Below are positions 7,488-13,661 of a stretch of DNA of 16,114 bases, in pieces (position 1 is the first letter of the stretch; each line of letters starts with the position of its first letter). Below the pieces are notes generated by a model, which ran no database searches, had not been told where the DNA came from, and saw only the letters and a program-made list of their open reading frames with translations. The translations under genes were made by a program, and so were the position numbers. This stretch comes from an uncultured Actinomyces sp. (GTDB lineage: Bacteria; Actinomycetota; Actinomycetes; Actinomycetales; Actinomycetaceae): the NCBI GenBank assembly GCA_915069725.1, contig CAJZFF010000006.1, positions 1 to 16,114 on the forward strand, read 5' to 3'.

Positions 7488-9101
7488 TCACCGAAGGTGA
7501 AGCCGCCGACCCCACCAGTGCTCAATGAGCCAGCGGTCGTGGCTGGCGACGATGAGCGTGCCCGTCCATGTCCTCACAGCGGCCTCGAGCATCTCGAGGG
7601 CGTCCAGGTCCAGGTAGTTCGTGGGCTCGTCGACGACAAGCACCTCAGGCCCAGCAGCAGCGGCCAGGGCCAGCTGAACGCGGCGCTGGTTGCCGTCGGA
7701 GAGCTCGCTGATGGGACGGTTCCACAGGCACGGGTGCAGAGACCCCCGGCCGCGGTCCCCGATCCCCTCGGTCCACAGGTTCTCATCCACCCCAGGGTCG
7801 CCGAGACGCGGCAGGTGCTGGGGTATCCAGAACACCGAGCCGGATACCGTGAGACTGCCGCTGGAGTCCTCCGTGGGCGCCGACCGCCTACCCAACCAGG
7901 TCAGAAGCGTGGACTTCCCGCTCCCATTGGCGCCGGTGACCAGCAGGTGCTCGCCTGCCATGACATCGACTGTGACCGGCGCAAGGCGCCCGGGTACGGC
8001 AGCTGACCGGGCAGAGACCGCCATCCCCGTTCGCAGCGCCGGTTCAGTCAGACGCAGCTGCAGCTCGTAGGAGCGGGGCCTGCGCACCTCGGTACTGGCG
8101 AGCGCCTCCAGCCGGCGGTCGTCCTGCGTCTGGCGCCGGGTGGAGACGCGCTGGGCGCGGTCAGCGTAGAACTTCCGGGCCATGCGGGCCTCGGTCCGGG
8201 GAGCTGCCCCGCTGTGCCCAACGATCTCGGAGTCGCGACGGTGACGCACGAGCTTGCGCCGCTGCTCCTGCTGACGCTGGTGAAGGCTGCGGTGGGACGA
8301 CCTGGCGTGCGCCTTGTCCACGAGGTAGTCGCTGTATCGCCCCGAGCACCGGTAGGCACCCATGGGGCCGCGGTCCCCGGAGGCGGTGGCCAGTGCCTGC
8401 CACGGCGCTGTGTCGAGGTCGACGACGGCGGTGGCCACCTCGTCAATGAAGGCACGATCGTGAGAGGTGAACAGGACCGGTCCGGGCCATGACACCATCA
8501 TCTCGCTCACGTAGCTACTGCTACCGACATCCAGGTGGTTGGTGGGCTCGTCGAGCACCAGCGCCTGACCGGCTGAAAGAAGCAGAGCGGCGATCTCCAG
8601 CCTTCCCCGTTGGCCCGGCGACAGGGAGGAGACGAGGCGGCCTGTATCCACGCGCCCCAGTCCCAGCCCGGCGAGCGCCTCAGCCCGTCGAGCCGGAAGG
8701 TTCCAGGCATCGAGAGACTCAAGCCGGGTCAGTAACGAGTCGTACTCCTCGGCGAGGGAGCCGGTTTCAGCTCCGGCCTGGGCGATGGCCTCGCCCATGC
8801 GCTCGAAACGATCAAGCGCGTCCAGGGTCTCAGCGCAGACGGCGTCGAGGTAGCCCGCGATCGACGTGGCAGTCGACTCCTCCGAGTCGGCCGTCTGCTG
8901 GCCATGCTGCCCGGGCACGCTGACAGTCCCGTGGTCAGGCGACAGCTCGCCAGTGGCCAGGCGCAGGAGCGTGGACTTCCCCGATCCGTTGGGGCCGACG
9001 ACGCAGACGCGTTCGTCGTCGGAGACCGTAAGGTTGATGCCCTCCAGCAAGGGGGCGGAGGTGTAGGAGAAGCTGACATGGGAGAAACTGATCGCAGGCA
9101 T
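7488..9101 (-). CDS. ABC-F family ATPase (ribosome-acting, possible antibiotic resistance)
   Basis: A 537-residue soluble protein with two ABC domains and no membrane domain. Domain 1: Walker A GPNGSGKST (36-44), signature LSPGQRGR (160-167), Walker B LVLDEPTNHLD (181-191), switch H214. A basic linker (about 255-345, rich in Arg and Gln) would reach the ribosomal P site. Domain 2: Walker A GANGSGKST (390-398), a less usual signature LSDGNQRR, Walker B VVDEPTNYLD (489-498), switch H521. Some ABC-F proteins of this size protect ribosomes from macrolides, lincosamides or pleuromutilins (TlrC/Vga/Lsa types); others are housekeeping factors. The sequence alone does not decide. I chose ATG 9101, which has AAGGA 6 bases upstream; GTG/ATG codons farther up (to 9146) lack that support. 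Confidence 0.88.
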   Translation of the reverse strand: MPAISFSHVSFSYTSAPLLEGINLTVSDDERVCVVGPNGSGKSTLLRLATGELSPDHGTVSVPGQHGQQTADSEESTATSIAGYLDAVCAETLDALDRFERMGEAIAQAGAETGSLAEEYDSLLTRLESLDAWNLPARRAEALAGLGLGRVDTGRLVSSLSPGQRGRLEIAALLLSAGQALVLDEPTNHLDVGSSSYVSEMMVSWPGPVLFTSHDRAFIDEVATAVVDLDTAPWQALATASGDRGPMGAYRCSGRYSDYLVDKAHARSSHRSLHQRQQEQRRKLVRHRRDSEIVGHSGAAPRTEARMARKFYADRAQRVSTRRQTQDDRRLEALASTEVRRPRSYELQLRLTEPALRTGMAVSARSAAVPGRLAPVTVDVMAGEHLLVTGANGSGKSTLLTWLGRRSAPTEDSSGSLTVSGSVFWIPQHLPRLGDPGVDENLWTEGIGDRGRGSLHPCLWNRPISELSDGNQRRVQLALAAAAGPEVLVVDEPTNYLDLDALEMLEAAVRTWTGTLIVASHDRWLIEHWWGRRLHLR

Positions 9102-9289
9102 GACTCGTCCTTGGCATGAGGCGGTGGGGACACAGGGGCGAGTCACGCGAGCATGGTCACATGCTAACAGCGCCAGCCGTCGACGAGGTTGGGGTAACCG
9201 ACACCGGCCCGCTAGTGAGGGGCACCGGCGCTCAACGAATCAACTGAAATCAGTGGGGCGAAGGATGGTGAATGCCGCCGGCGGGAACG

Positions 9290-9295
9290 TAGACT
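9290..9295 (+). promoter_or_regulatory. Possible -10 element for the DUF349 gene
   Basis: TAGACT fits TANNNT. It would start transcription near 9302, just before the first leader hairpin. The -35 at an 18-base spacer is TGGTGA, weak. The placement with respect to the hairpins is the main support. Confidence 0.3.
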
Positions 9296-9303
9296 TTCGG
9301 CAC

Positions 9304-9381
9304 TGCCGTCCTCCGACGGCACCTCACCACCACCCGGCTTGAGAGCCGGGCGCGAACGGAACGGAGCGGTCACGCCGCTCC
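9304..9381 (+). promoter_or_regulatory. Three-hairpin 5' leader of the DUF349 gene
   Basis: Three perfect 7-bp stems follow each other with centres about 29-30 bases apart: TGCCGTC-CTCC-GACGGCA (9304-9321), CCCGGCT-TGAG-AGCCGGG (9333-9350) and GGAGCGG-TCACG-CCGCTCC (9363-9381). The ribosome binding site AAGGAG (9398-9403) lies 16 bases after the third. The CTCC loop of hairpin 1 and the CTCCCTCC next to hairpin 3 could both pair with that GGAG, and loop 2 (TGAG) with CTCA at 9323-9326. A cis-regulatory RNA is plausible; I recognise no known riboswitch class. Confidence 0.45.
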
Positions 9382-9409
9382 CTCCCCGTCAACCATGAAG
9401 GAGCATCCC

Positions 9410-11086
9410 GTGACTGAGCGGATCCAGCCCGACAACCGGTCTGACAACCAGCCCGAGGCTGAGCAGACCATCCAGCCGACCGACCTGAACGAGTCGGCAG
9501 CGCCCAGCCCGACGGAGCAGGCACCAACGGCCGACACCTCCCCCACCGACCCCGCGGTTGAGGCCGTTGCGTCAACGCAGACCAGCACCCCGCAGACACC
9601 GGCCGACGTCGAGTCCTCCAACGAGTCCTCCAAGGAGCCCGAGCCCGGCGAGCAGCCCACAGCGGCGTCCTCTGACGAGCCGGCGTCTCCCGCCTCCGAG
9701 GAGCCCGCCCAGACCGAGCAGCCGACCGAGAAGGTTCAGGCCGCCGAGGCCACCCCGCAGGACGCCACGCCGACCCCGGCCGAGGTTCCCGCCCCTGCAG
9801 CGGCGCCTGCGGCACCTGCCGAGCCGGCCGTCGACCCGCAGGAGGCCATGGACGCCGCCAAGTGGGGGCGCGTGGACGGTGAGGGTCGGGTCTACGTCCA
9901 GGACGGTGGCGCCGAGCGCGAGGTCGGCCAGTTCCCCGATGCCCCGATCGCCGAGGCCATGGCCTTCTACGTGCGCCGCTACCTGGACCTCAAGGCGACC
10001 ATCGACCTGTTCGCCACCCGTCTGCCCCAGCTCAGCGTCCGAGAGATCGACTCGACTCTGTCCTCGATCTCCGAGTCCCTCACCGAGCCGGCCGCCGTCG
10101 GCGACCTGGAGGGACTGCGGGCCCGCTTCGCCGCACTCAAGACCGTGGCCGCCGAGCGACGCGAGGCCGTGTCCGCCGAGCGCGCGGCCGCCAAGGAGCA
10201 GGCCCTCAAGGAGCGCACGGCGATCGTTGAGCGCGCTGAGGCCATCGCCGAGCAGGACCCGGCCCGTACGCAGTGGAAGAACTCCGGAGCCGAGCTGCGT
10301 GAGCTGCTCGAGTCCTGGAAGGCCGCGCAGCGGCGCGGGCCGCGCCTGGACCGACCCACCGAGGACGGGCTGTGGAAGCGCTTCTCCCACGCGCGCACCA
10401 CCTTCGACCGTCACCGCCGCCAGTTCTTCAGCGAGCTGGACGCCAAGCAGGCGCAGGTGCGGGCCGCCAAGGAGGCGCTCATCAAGCGCGCCGAGGAGAT
10501 GCAGACCTCCACCGACTGGGCCGGTACCTCCGCGAAGTACCGTGACCTGCTGGCCGAGTGGAAGAAGGCCGGACGCGCCTCCCGCAAGGAGGACGACGCC
10601 CTGTGGGCCCGTTTCCGGGCCGCCCAGCAGGTCTTCTACGACGCCCGCCGCGCCAAGGACGAGGCCGTCGACGCCGAGTTCGCCGAGAACCTCAAGGTCA
10701 AGGAGGCGCTGGTGGCCAAGGCCGAGGCGCTCCTGCCCATCAAGGACATCAAGGCCGCCAAGAAGGCCCTGCGCCCCATTCAGGACGCCTGGGAGGAGGC
10801 CGGGCGGGTCCCCCGCGGCGCCGTGCGTCGCATTGAGGGCCGCATGCGCGCCGTCGAGGACGCGATCCGTGAGGCCGAGAACGCCGAGTGGCGCCGCACC
10901 GACCCGGAGACCAAGGCCCGCGCCGAGGGCTTGGCCGGTCAGCTTCAGGACGCGATCGCCGGCTTGGAGAAGGACCTGGCCGCTGCGCAGGCCGCCGGCG
11001 ACGCCAAGAAGATCGCCGAGGCCGAGGCCGCGCTGACGGCTCGCCGGGCCTGGCTCGAGCAGGTGCTGCGCTCGGCCAAGGCCTGA
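9410..11086 (+). CDS. DUF349 repeat protein with acidic disordered N-terminus
   Basis: A 558-residue protein. Residues 1 to about 145 are low complexity (Glu, Pro, Ala, Thr, Ser), acidic and probably disordered. A short globular part follows (AAKWGRVDGEGRVYVQDGG, about 149-168), a helical segment (180-260), then three DUF349 repeats at about 265-340, 345-420 and 423-490. These carry the family pattern of a W-K-x-A/G...R...ED-x-LW-x-RF-x-x-A...F helical hairpin. The C-terminus is a coiled coil (about 505-558). Function of DUF349 proteins is not established; in actinobacteria one is often found near rel, as it is here 2.6 kb away. GTG 9410 is preferred because AAGGAG stands 6 bases upstream; the ATG at 9395 has no ribosome binding site. 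Confidence 0.88.
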   Translation: MTERIQPDNRSDNQPEAEQTIQPTDLNESAAPSPTEQAPTADTSPTDPAVEAVASTQTSTPQTPADVESSNESSKEPEPGEQPTAASSDEPASPASEEPAQTEQPTEKVQAAEATPQDATPTPAEVPAPAAAPAAPAEPAVDPQEAMDAAKWGRVDGEGRVYVQDGGAEREVGQFPDAPIAEAMAFYVRRYLDLKATIDLFATRLPQLSVREIDSTLSSISESLTEPAAVGDLEGLRARFAALKTVAAERREAVSAERAAAKEQALKERTAIVERAEAIAEQDPARTQWKNSGAELRELLESWKAAQRRGPRLDRPTEDGLWKRFSHARTTFDRHRRQFFSELDAKQAQVRAAKEALIKRAEEMQTSTDWAGTSAKYRDLLAEWKKAGRASRKEDDALWARFRAAQQVFYDARRAKDEAVDAEFAENLKVKEALVAKAEALLPIKDIKAAKKALRPIQDAWEEAGRVPRGAVRRIEGRMRAVEDAIREAENAEWRRTDPETKARAEGLAGQLQDAIAGLEKDLAAAQAAGDAKKIAEAEAALTARRAWLEQVLRSAKA

Positions 11087-11128
11087 CCCGAGATCCGTCT
11101 CACGGCGCCGTGCGTTTGTGAACCTTGC

Positions 11129-11164
11129 ACGGGGGTCGACACCGAACCAGGTGTCGGCCCCCGT
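11129..11164. terminator. Strong stem-loop between convergent DUF349 and MerR genes
   Basis: A 15-bp stem (11129-11143 with 11150-11164; 14 Watson-Crick pairs and one T-G) encloses the 6-base loop GAACCA. It begins 42 bases after the DUF349 stop and lies 36 bases past the MerR stop, so it can end both transcripts. There is no long U-run on either side, common for high-GC actinobacterial terminators. Confidence 0.8.
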
Positions 11165-11199
11165 TCTCCTGCGCTTGTGCGTCTGTCCCCAGGGGTCTT

Positions 11200-12072
11200 C
11201 TACTCCCAGGTGGCGGTCGCGGGTTCCACGCCCTCGGATCTGGCGCCGGCGTCGATGACGTCCTTGAGCCAGGCCGCCAGACCCGGCGCGCGCTTGTCGT
11301 AGTAGCGGGCATAACGTTCGTCCACCACATAGCTGCGGGCGATGATGACCTGCTTGGAGGTGGAGACCTCGAACCATCGGTTGAAGTCCTTGCGATGCCA
11401 CCGCGCCAGGGCATTGGCCTCGGGGCTGCCCGGTTCGACGCCGTTGCGCATCGCCTCGGCAAGCGCGGACTCCAGAGCGACGGTCTCCTCATGCGCCTGC
11501 TCCCAGTCGGCGCGAGACATCCGAGCCTTGCGTTGGTAGGACTCGGCCCACTCCGGTGTATCACCCCACCGGGCGCGGGCCTCCTCGACATAGACGGGGT
11601 CCCAGTCGGTCCCCCAGATCTCCGCCATCTCAGCCACGGAGATCCTCGCTCCCAACTGCTGTATATCGATCACCATGTCGATGGAGCTGAGCTTGTGCTG
11701 CAGGTGGGAGATCTGTCCTTGCACCAGCTCGCGCTGACGGCGCAGGTGCGTCAGTGCGTCGGCGCCCGGCTCGTCAAGGACGGCCTTGATGTCGGCCAGA
11801 CTCATGCCGGTCTGCCGGTAGACGAGGACCTGCTGGATGCGCATGATGTCCGCCTCACTGTAGAGCCGGTAGCCGGCGGCACTGCGCTGGGAGGGATGCA
11901 CCAGGCCGGATTCGTCCCAGTGATGCAGCGCCCTGACGCTGACGCCCAGGAGCGTTGAGACCTCACCGACCGTCATGGCCATCTCCGCGTCGTCGGACAC
12001 GGCATCGACCGTGGCCTCGGCTGCCGTGCCAGGCCTTTCAGCTTCGGCATGACGGTGTTGAGGGTCCTTCAC
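11200..12072 (-). CDS. MerR-family regulator with TipAS drug-binding domain
   Basis: A 290-residue regulator. After about 30 polar residues comes the MerR helix-turn-helix (TVGEVSTLLGVSVRALHHWD, 34-53), the wing (SAAGYRLYSEADIMR, 64-78) and the second helical part (GMSLADIKAVLDEP, 89-102). A dimerisation coiled coil covers about 105-140. Residues 160-280 match TipAS: RWGDTPEWAESYQRKARMS, the LARWHRKDFNRWFEVS segment and the YYDKRAPGLAAWL end. TipAL of Streptomyces binds thiopeptide antibiotics and activates its own promoter. This homologue contains no cysteine at all, so it cannot form the covalent thioether described for TipAS. GTG 12072 is chosen because AAGGAG lies 6 bases upstream; a longer reading to 12132 would overlap the proposed promoter. 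Confidence 0.9.
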   Translation of the reverse strand: MKDPQHRHAEAERPGTAAEATVDAVSDDAEMAMTVGEVSTLLGVSVRALHHWDESGLVHPSQRSAAGYRLYSEADIMRIQQVLVYRQTGMSLADIKAVLDEPGADALTHLRRQRELVQGQISHLQHKLSSIDMVIDIQQLGARISVAEMAEIWGTDWDPVYVEEARARWGDTPEWAESYQRKARMSRADWEQAHEETVALESALAEAMRNGVEPGSPEANALARWHRKDFNRWFEVSTSKQVIIARSYVVDERYARYYDKRAPGLAAWLKDVIDAGARSEGVEPATATWE

Positions 12073-12130
12073 CGTAGTCTCCTTCCTCAGTACTGGCTCC
12101 ACCTGGCACGTGTCCGGGTGCGTGTCGTCC

Positions 12131-12161
12131 ACCGTGGAGCCTCCCGCCGCGTGAGGGTCAA
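12131..12161 (-). promoter_or_regulatory. TipA-type promoter with MerR operator
   Basis: Minus strand: -35 TTGACC (12156-12161), a 19-base spacer, and CACGGT (12131-12136) at the -10 position. The spacer region holds the imperfect dyad CCTCACGCGGCGGGAGG (12140-12156), 7 of 8 arm positions symmetric. A 19-bp spacer with a central dyad is the hallmark of MerR-activated promoters. From memory, the Streptomyces tipA promoter has TTGCAC, 19 bases with CCTCACGT...ACGTGAGG, and CAGCGT, so the layout is the same. It implies drug-induced autoactivation of the regulator 60 bases downstream. Confidence 0.65.
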
Positions 12162-12182
12162 CTCCGCGCGGTCACCACGAGG

Positions 12183-12191
12183 TTATCCACA
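12183..12191 (+). other. Isolated DnaA-box-like nonamer
   Basis: TTATCCACA is a perfect match to the DnaA consensus TTATNCACA. It stands alone in the MerR/AbiEi-like intergenic region, with no second box or AT-rich unwinding stretch beside it, so it is not an origin. It may be a chance match or a DnaA-binding site of minor effect. Confidence 0.25.
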
Positions 12192-12242
12192 GGCGGCCGG
12201 TTCACTGTGGCGCCCGCGGCCGGTTGACGTCCACGATGGCAT

Positions 12243-12836
12243 ATGGCTCGTTTTGTCCCGGTACCCGGCCACGCCGCCGTGGCCCACCTGTCCGCCCGCC
12301 CGCTGACCCCAGTTCTGGGCACGCTTCCGCCTCAGGACATGGAGGTGCTCAGGTGCGCCGGGCTCGATGCCCGGCTGCTGGTCAACATCCTGGGCAACCT
12401 GCAACCGGCCGACACTCTGCGCTCGGCCGAGGGACGTATGCGGGCCATTGCCGCTGCAATGCCCTGCCGGGGTGTGCTTCTGGCGAGTACCGCCCTGTGG
12501 GTGCACGTCGGCGGGCCAGCTCCCGACGCCCTGGAGGTGAGCCTGCCCGGAGGCCGTCGAAGTCGACTGCCCTACCTGGTGACCAGACGAGGCCGGCTGC
12601 CCCACTGCGACACGACGGTGATCGGGGGCATCACCTGCGCCACAATCGCCCGAGCCGCCGTCGACATCGCCCGTCTGGGGACACCGGTGCAGGCTGTGCA
12701 AGCCATCCTGACCGCCCGCAACCACGGAGTGAGCCGAGTCCGCCTCTTGCTCACGCTCAACCACTGTCGTGGGGCAGCCAGCAGAGGCTGCCCGCGGGCG
12801 CAGCACATCATCGAGTCCGTCGCATTCCACCAGTAA
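12243..12836 (+). CDS. AbiEi-antitoxin-like protein, orphan
   Basis: A 197-residue soluble protein. Residues 65-150 resemble the middle domain of actinobacterial proteins annotated as AbiEi-type antitoxin or DUF559-linked regulators: RMRAIAAAMP, GVLLASTALWVHVGG, LEVSLPGGRRSR, then the motif IGGITCATIARAAVDIAR (about 127-144), matching the usual G-x-x-x-T-x-x-R-T-x-x-D-L-A-R. The N-terminal winged helix and the C-terminal nuclease-like domain of longer relatives are missing. No toxin gene (AbiEii-type) is adjacent. There is no clear Shine-Dalgarno sequence before ATG 12243, so the start could lie elsewhere, for instance ATG 12339. GC content is like the core genome, unlike the next gene. Function is uncertain. 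Confidence 0.6.
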   Translation: MARFVPVPGHAAVAHLSARPLTPVLGTLPPQDMEVLRCAGLDARLLVNILGNLQPADTLRSAEGRMRAIAAAMPCRGVLLASTALWVHVGGPAPDALEVSLPGGRRSRLPYLVTRRGRLPHCDTTVIGGITCATIARAAVDIARLGTPVQAVQAILTARNHGVSRVRLLLTLNHCRGAASRGCPRAQHIIESVAFHQ

Positions 12837-12945
12837 ACAACGACACATTCTCAAAGACAATTGATTCGAGTCACCACCGTGAGCACCAGTCAGAACCTTC
12901 ATGACGCCTTCAGTGAAGTCATTCACGGCTCCCAGCAGACGAAAC

Positions 12946-12962
12946 TCATGTTGATAACATGA
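12946..12962. promoter_or_regulatory. Perfect 17-base palindrome upstream of the AT-rich gene
   Basis: TCATGTT-GAT-AACATGA has perfect 7-bp arms and a 3-base centre. It lies 92 bases before the start of the small membrane protein gene and just upstream of its proposed promoter, so it looks like an operator for a dimeric regulator. No known family was matched. Confidence 0.45.
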
Positions 12963-12968
12963 AAACTA

Positions 12969-13007
12969 TTCCATCCCCTCTCGATCTTGCTAGGATACTC
13001 GGTATCC
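12969..13007 (+). promoter_or_regulatory. Extended -10 promoter overlapped by an inverted repeat
   Basis: TGC-TAGGAT (12988-12996) is an extended -10 element; TTCCAT (12969-12974) lies at a 16-base spacer as a weak -35. A perfect dyad, GGATAC-TCG-GTATCC (12993-13007), covers the -10 and the expected start near 13003. A repressor bound here would block the promoter. The leader to ATG 13054 would be about 50 bases. Confidence 0.4.
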
Positions 13008-13053
13008 CCACCAGGCTGGGATTGGACCACTTCGAACGAGTGACGGGCTCCAC

Positions 13054-13620
13054 ATGACAGAAAATGGCATTGCACGATCAAGACCGCCACAGTATCAGTT
13101 GCTCGGCGGCGGAGGGCTGTTATTCATCGGTCTAGTCTTCCTCTGGCTCGGCTGCAGACGATGGGTCGCCCCTTCATTTTCTGACGATGACGCCGGTGTC
13201 GCCACCATATGGCTCGCGTGCGCCATCATCATTATCACTTTAGGATCTGGAGTAACCCTCCAAACAATCATGAACTACGTTGAGGTCGGACCAGGATACA
13301 TCGAGAAGCATTCCTTCCTTGACAGGACAACCCGAATCAGCTTTGAATACATAACATCATATTCATACAATTACTCACTTAATCGACAGCAGACCTGCAA
13401 CCTTGTCATACATTCTTTCGATCAACGCAAAATTAAATTTTCCCCAAAAGACTACATAGGGGAGCATGTGACATCAGTCATCGCCTTTCGTCTTCGCAAG
13501 AATCGCTGGCCGTCCTTATGGGATGAATCCGACCAGCTCGCCGTGATGGAGGCAGCTGCAAATGGCTCTGGTGAGTCCTATTTACGAAGTTTCAATAGTG
13601 CCATACTGAGTGTCACGTAA
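13054..13620 (+). CDS. Small two-TM protein with PH-like cytoplasmic part, AT-rich
   Basis: A 188-residue protein of unknown function. Two membrane segments (about 16-33 and 48-68) are joined by a short acidic loop (SFSDDDAG). The rest (75-188) is cytoplasmic: strand-rich VEVGPGYIEKHSFLD, TTRISFEYITSYSYNYSLN, NLVIHSFDQRKIKFSPKDY, then a helix. This resembles small bacterial PH-like (bPH) domain proteins, but only loosely. Base use is unlike its neighbours: a hand count over 13321-13440 gives 43 G/C of 120 (about 36 percent), against about 65 percent in rel (13 to 14 of 20 in most stretches). That suggests recent transfer. The start has no good Shine-Dalgarno sequence. It converges on rel with 41 bases between the stops. 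Confidence 0.75.
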   Translation: MTENGIARSRPPQYQLLGGGGLLFIGLVFLWLGCRRWVAPSFSDDDAGVATIWLACAIIIITLGSGVTLQTIMNYVEVGPGYIEKHSFLDRTTRISFEYITSYSYNYSLNRQQTCNLVIHSFDQRKIKFSPKDYIGEHVTSVIAFRLRKNRWPSLWDESDQLAVMEAAANGSGESYLRSFNSAILSVT

Positions 13621-13661
13621 CGATCAGTAGGCACGTGGCACCCACTCGTCCTCGATCCTCT

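Larger units (their letters stand above)
9102..9409. other. Divergent intergenic region between ABC-F and DUF349 genes
   Basis: These 308 bases hold no gene of normal size. On the ABC-F side are a possible extended -10 (TGTTAGCAT, minus strand, 9161-9169) and two minimal reading frames: ATG-TGA at 9157-9162 and a 3-codon frame at 9143-9154. In the middle, ACTGA-AA-TCAGT (9243-9254) is a perfect dyad and CCGCC-GGCGG (9275-9284) another. On the DUF349 side lie a -10 candidate and three hairpins, listed separately. Confidence 0.5.

Noticed and set aside
9211..9227. TipA-type operator before the ABC-F gene
   Set aside because: Only the half-site CCTCAC (minus strand, 9215-9220) is present; the other arm and a 19-base -35/-10 layout are missing.
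9572..11401. 609-codon minus-strand open frame opposite DUF349
   Set aside because: Leu/Gly-rich shadow product; the plus strand has a proper ribosome binding site and recognisable DUF349 repeats. It would also run through the strong stem-loop at 11129-11164.
12183..12191. Replication origin at the DnaA box
   Set aside because: A single nonamer with no cluster, no dnaA/dnaN genes and no AT-rich unwinding element.
12183..12926. 247-codon minus-strand frame opposite the AbiEi-like gene
   Set aside because: The product is rich in Gly, His, Gln and Ser without pattern, while the plus-strand frame has the conserved AbiEi-like motif.
13429..13441. Perfect AT palindrome AAAATT-A-AATTTT
   Set aside because: It lies inside the coding sequence of the AT-rich gene and is explained by Lys/Ile/Phe codons in biased DNA.
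13635..13645. GTGG-CAC-CCAC as terminator between the convergent hypothetical gene and rel
   Set aside because: A 4-bp stem without a U-run is too weak to call.
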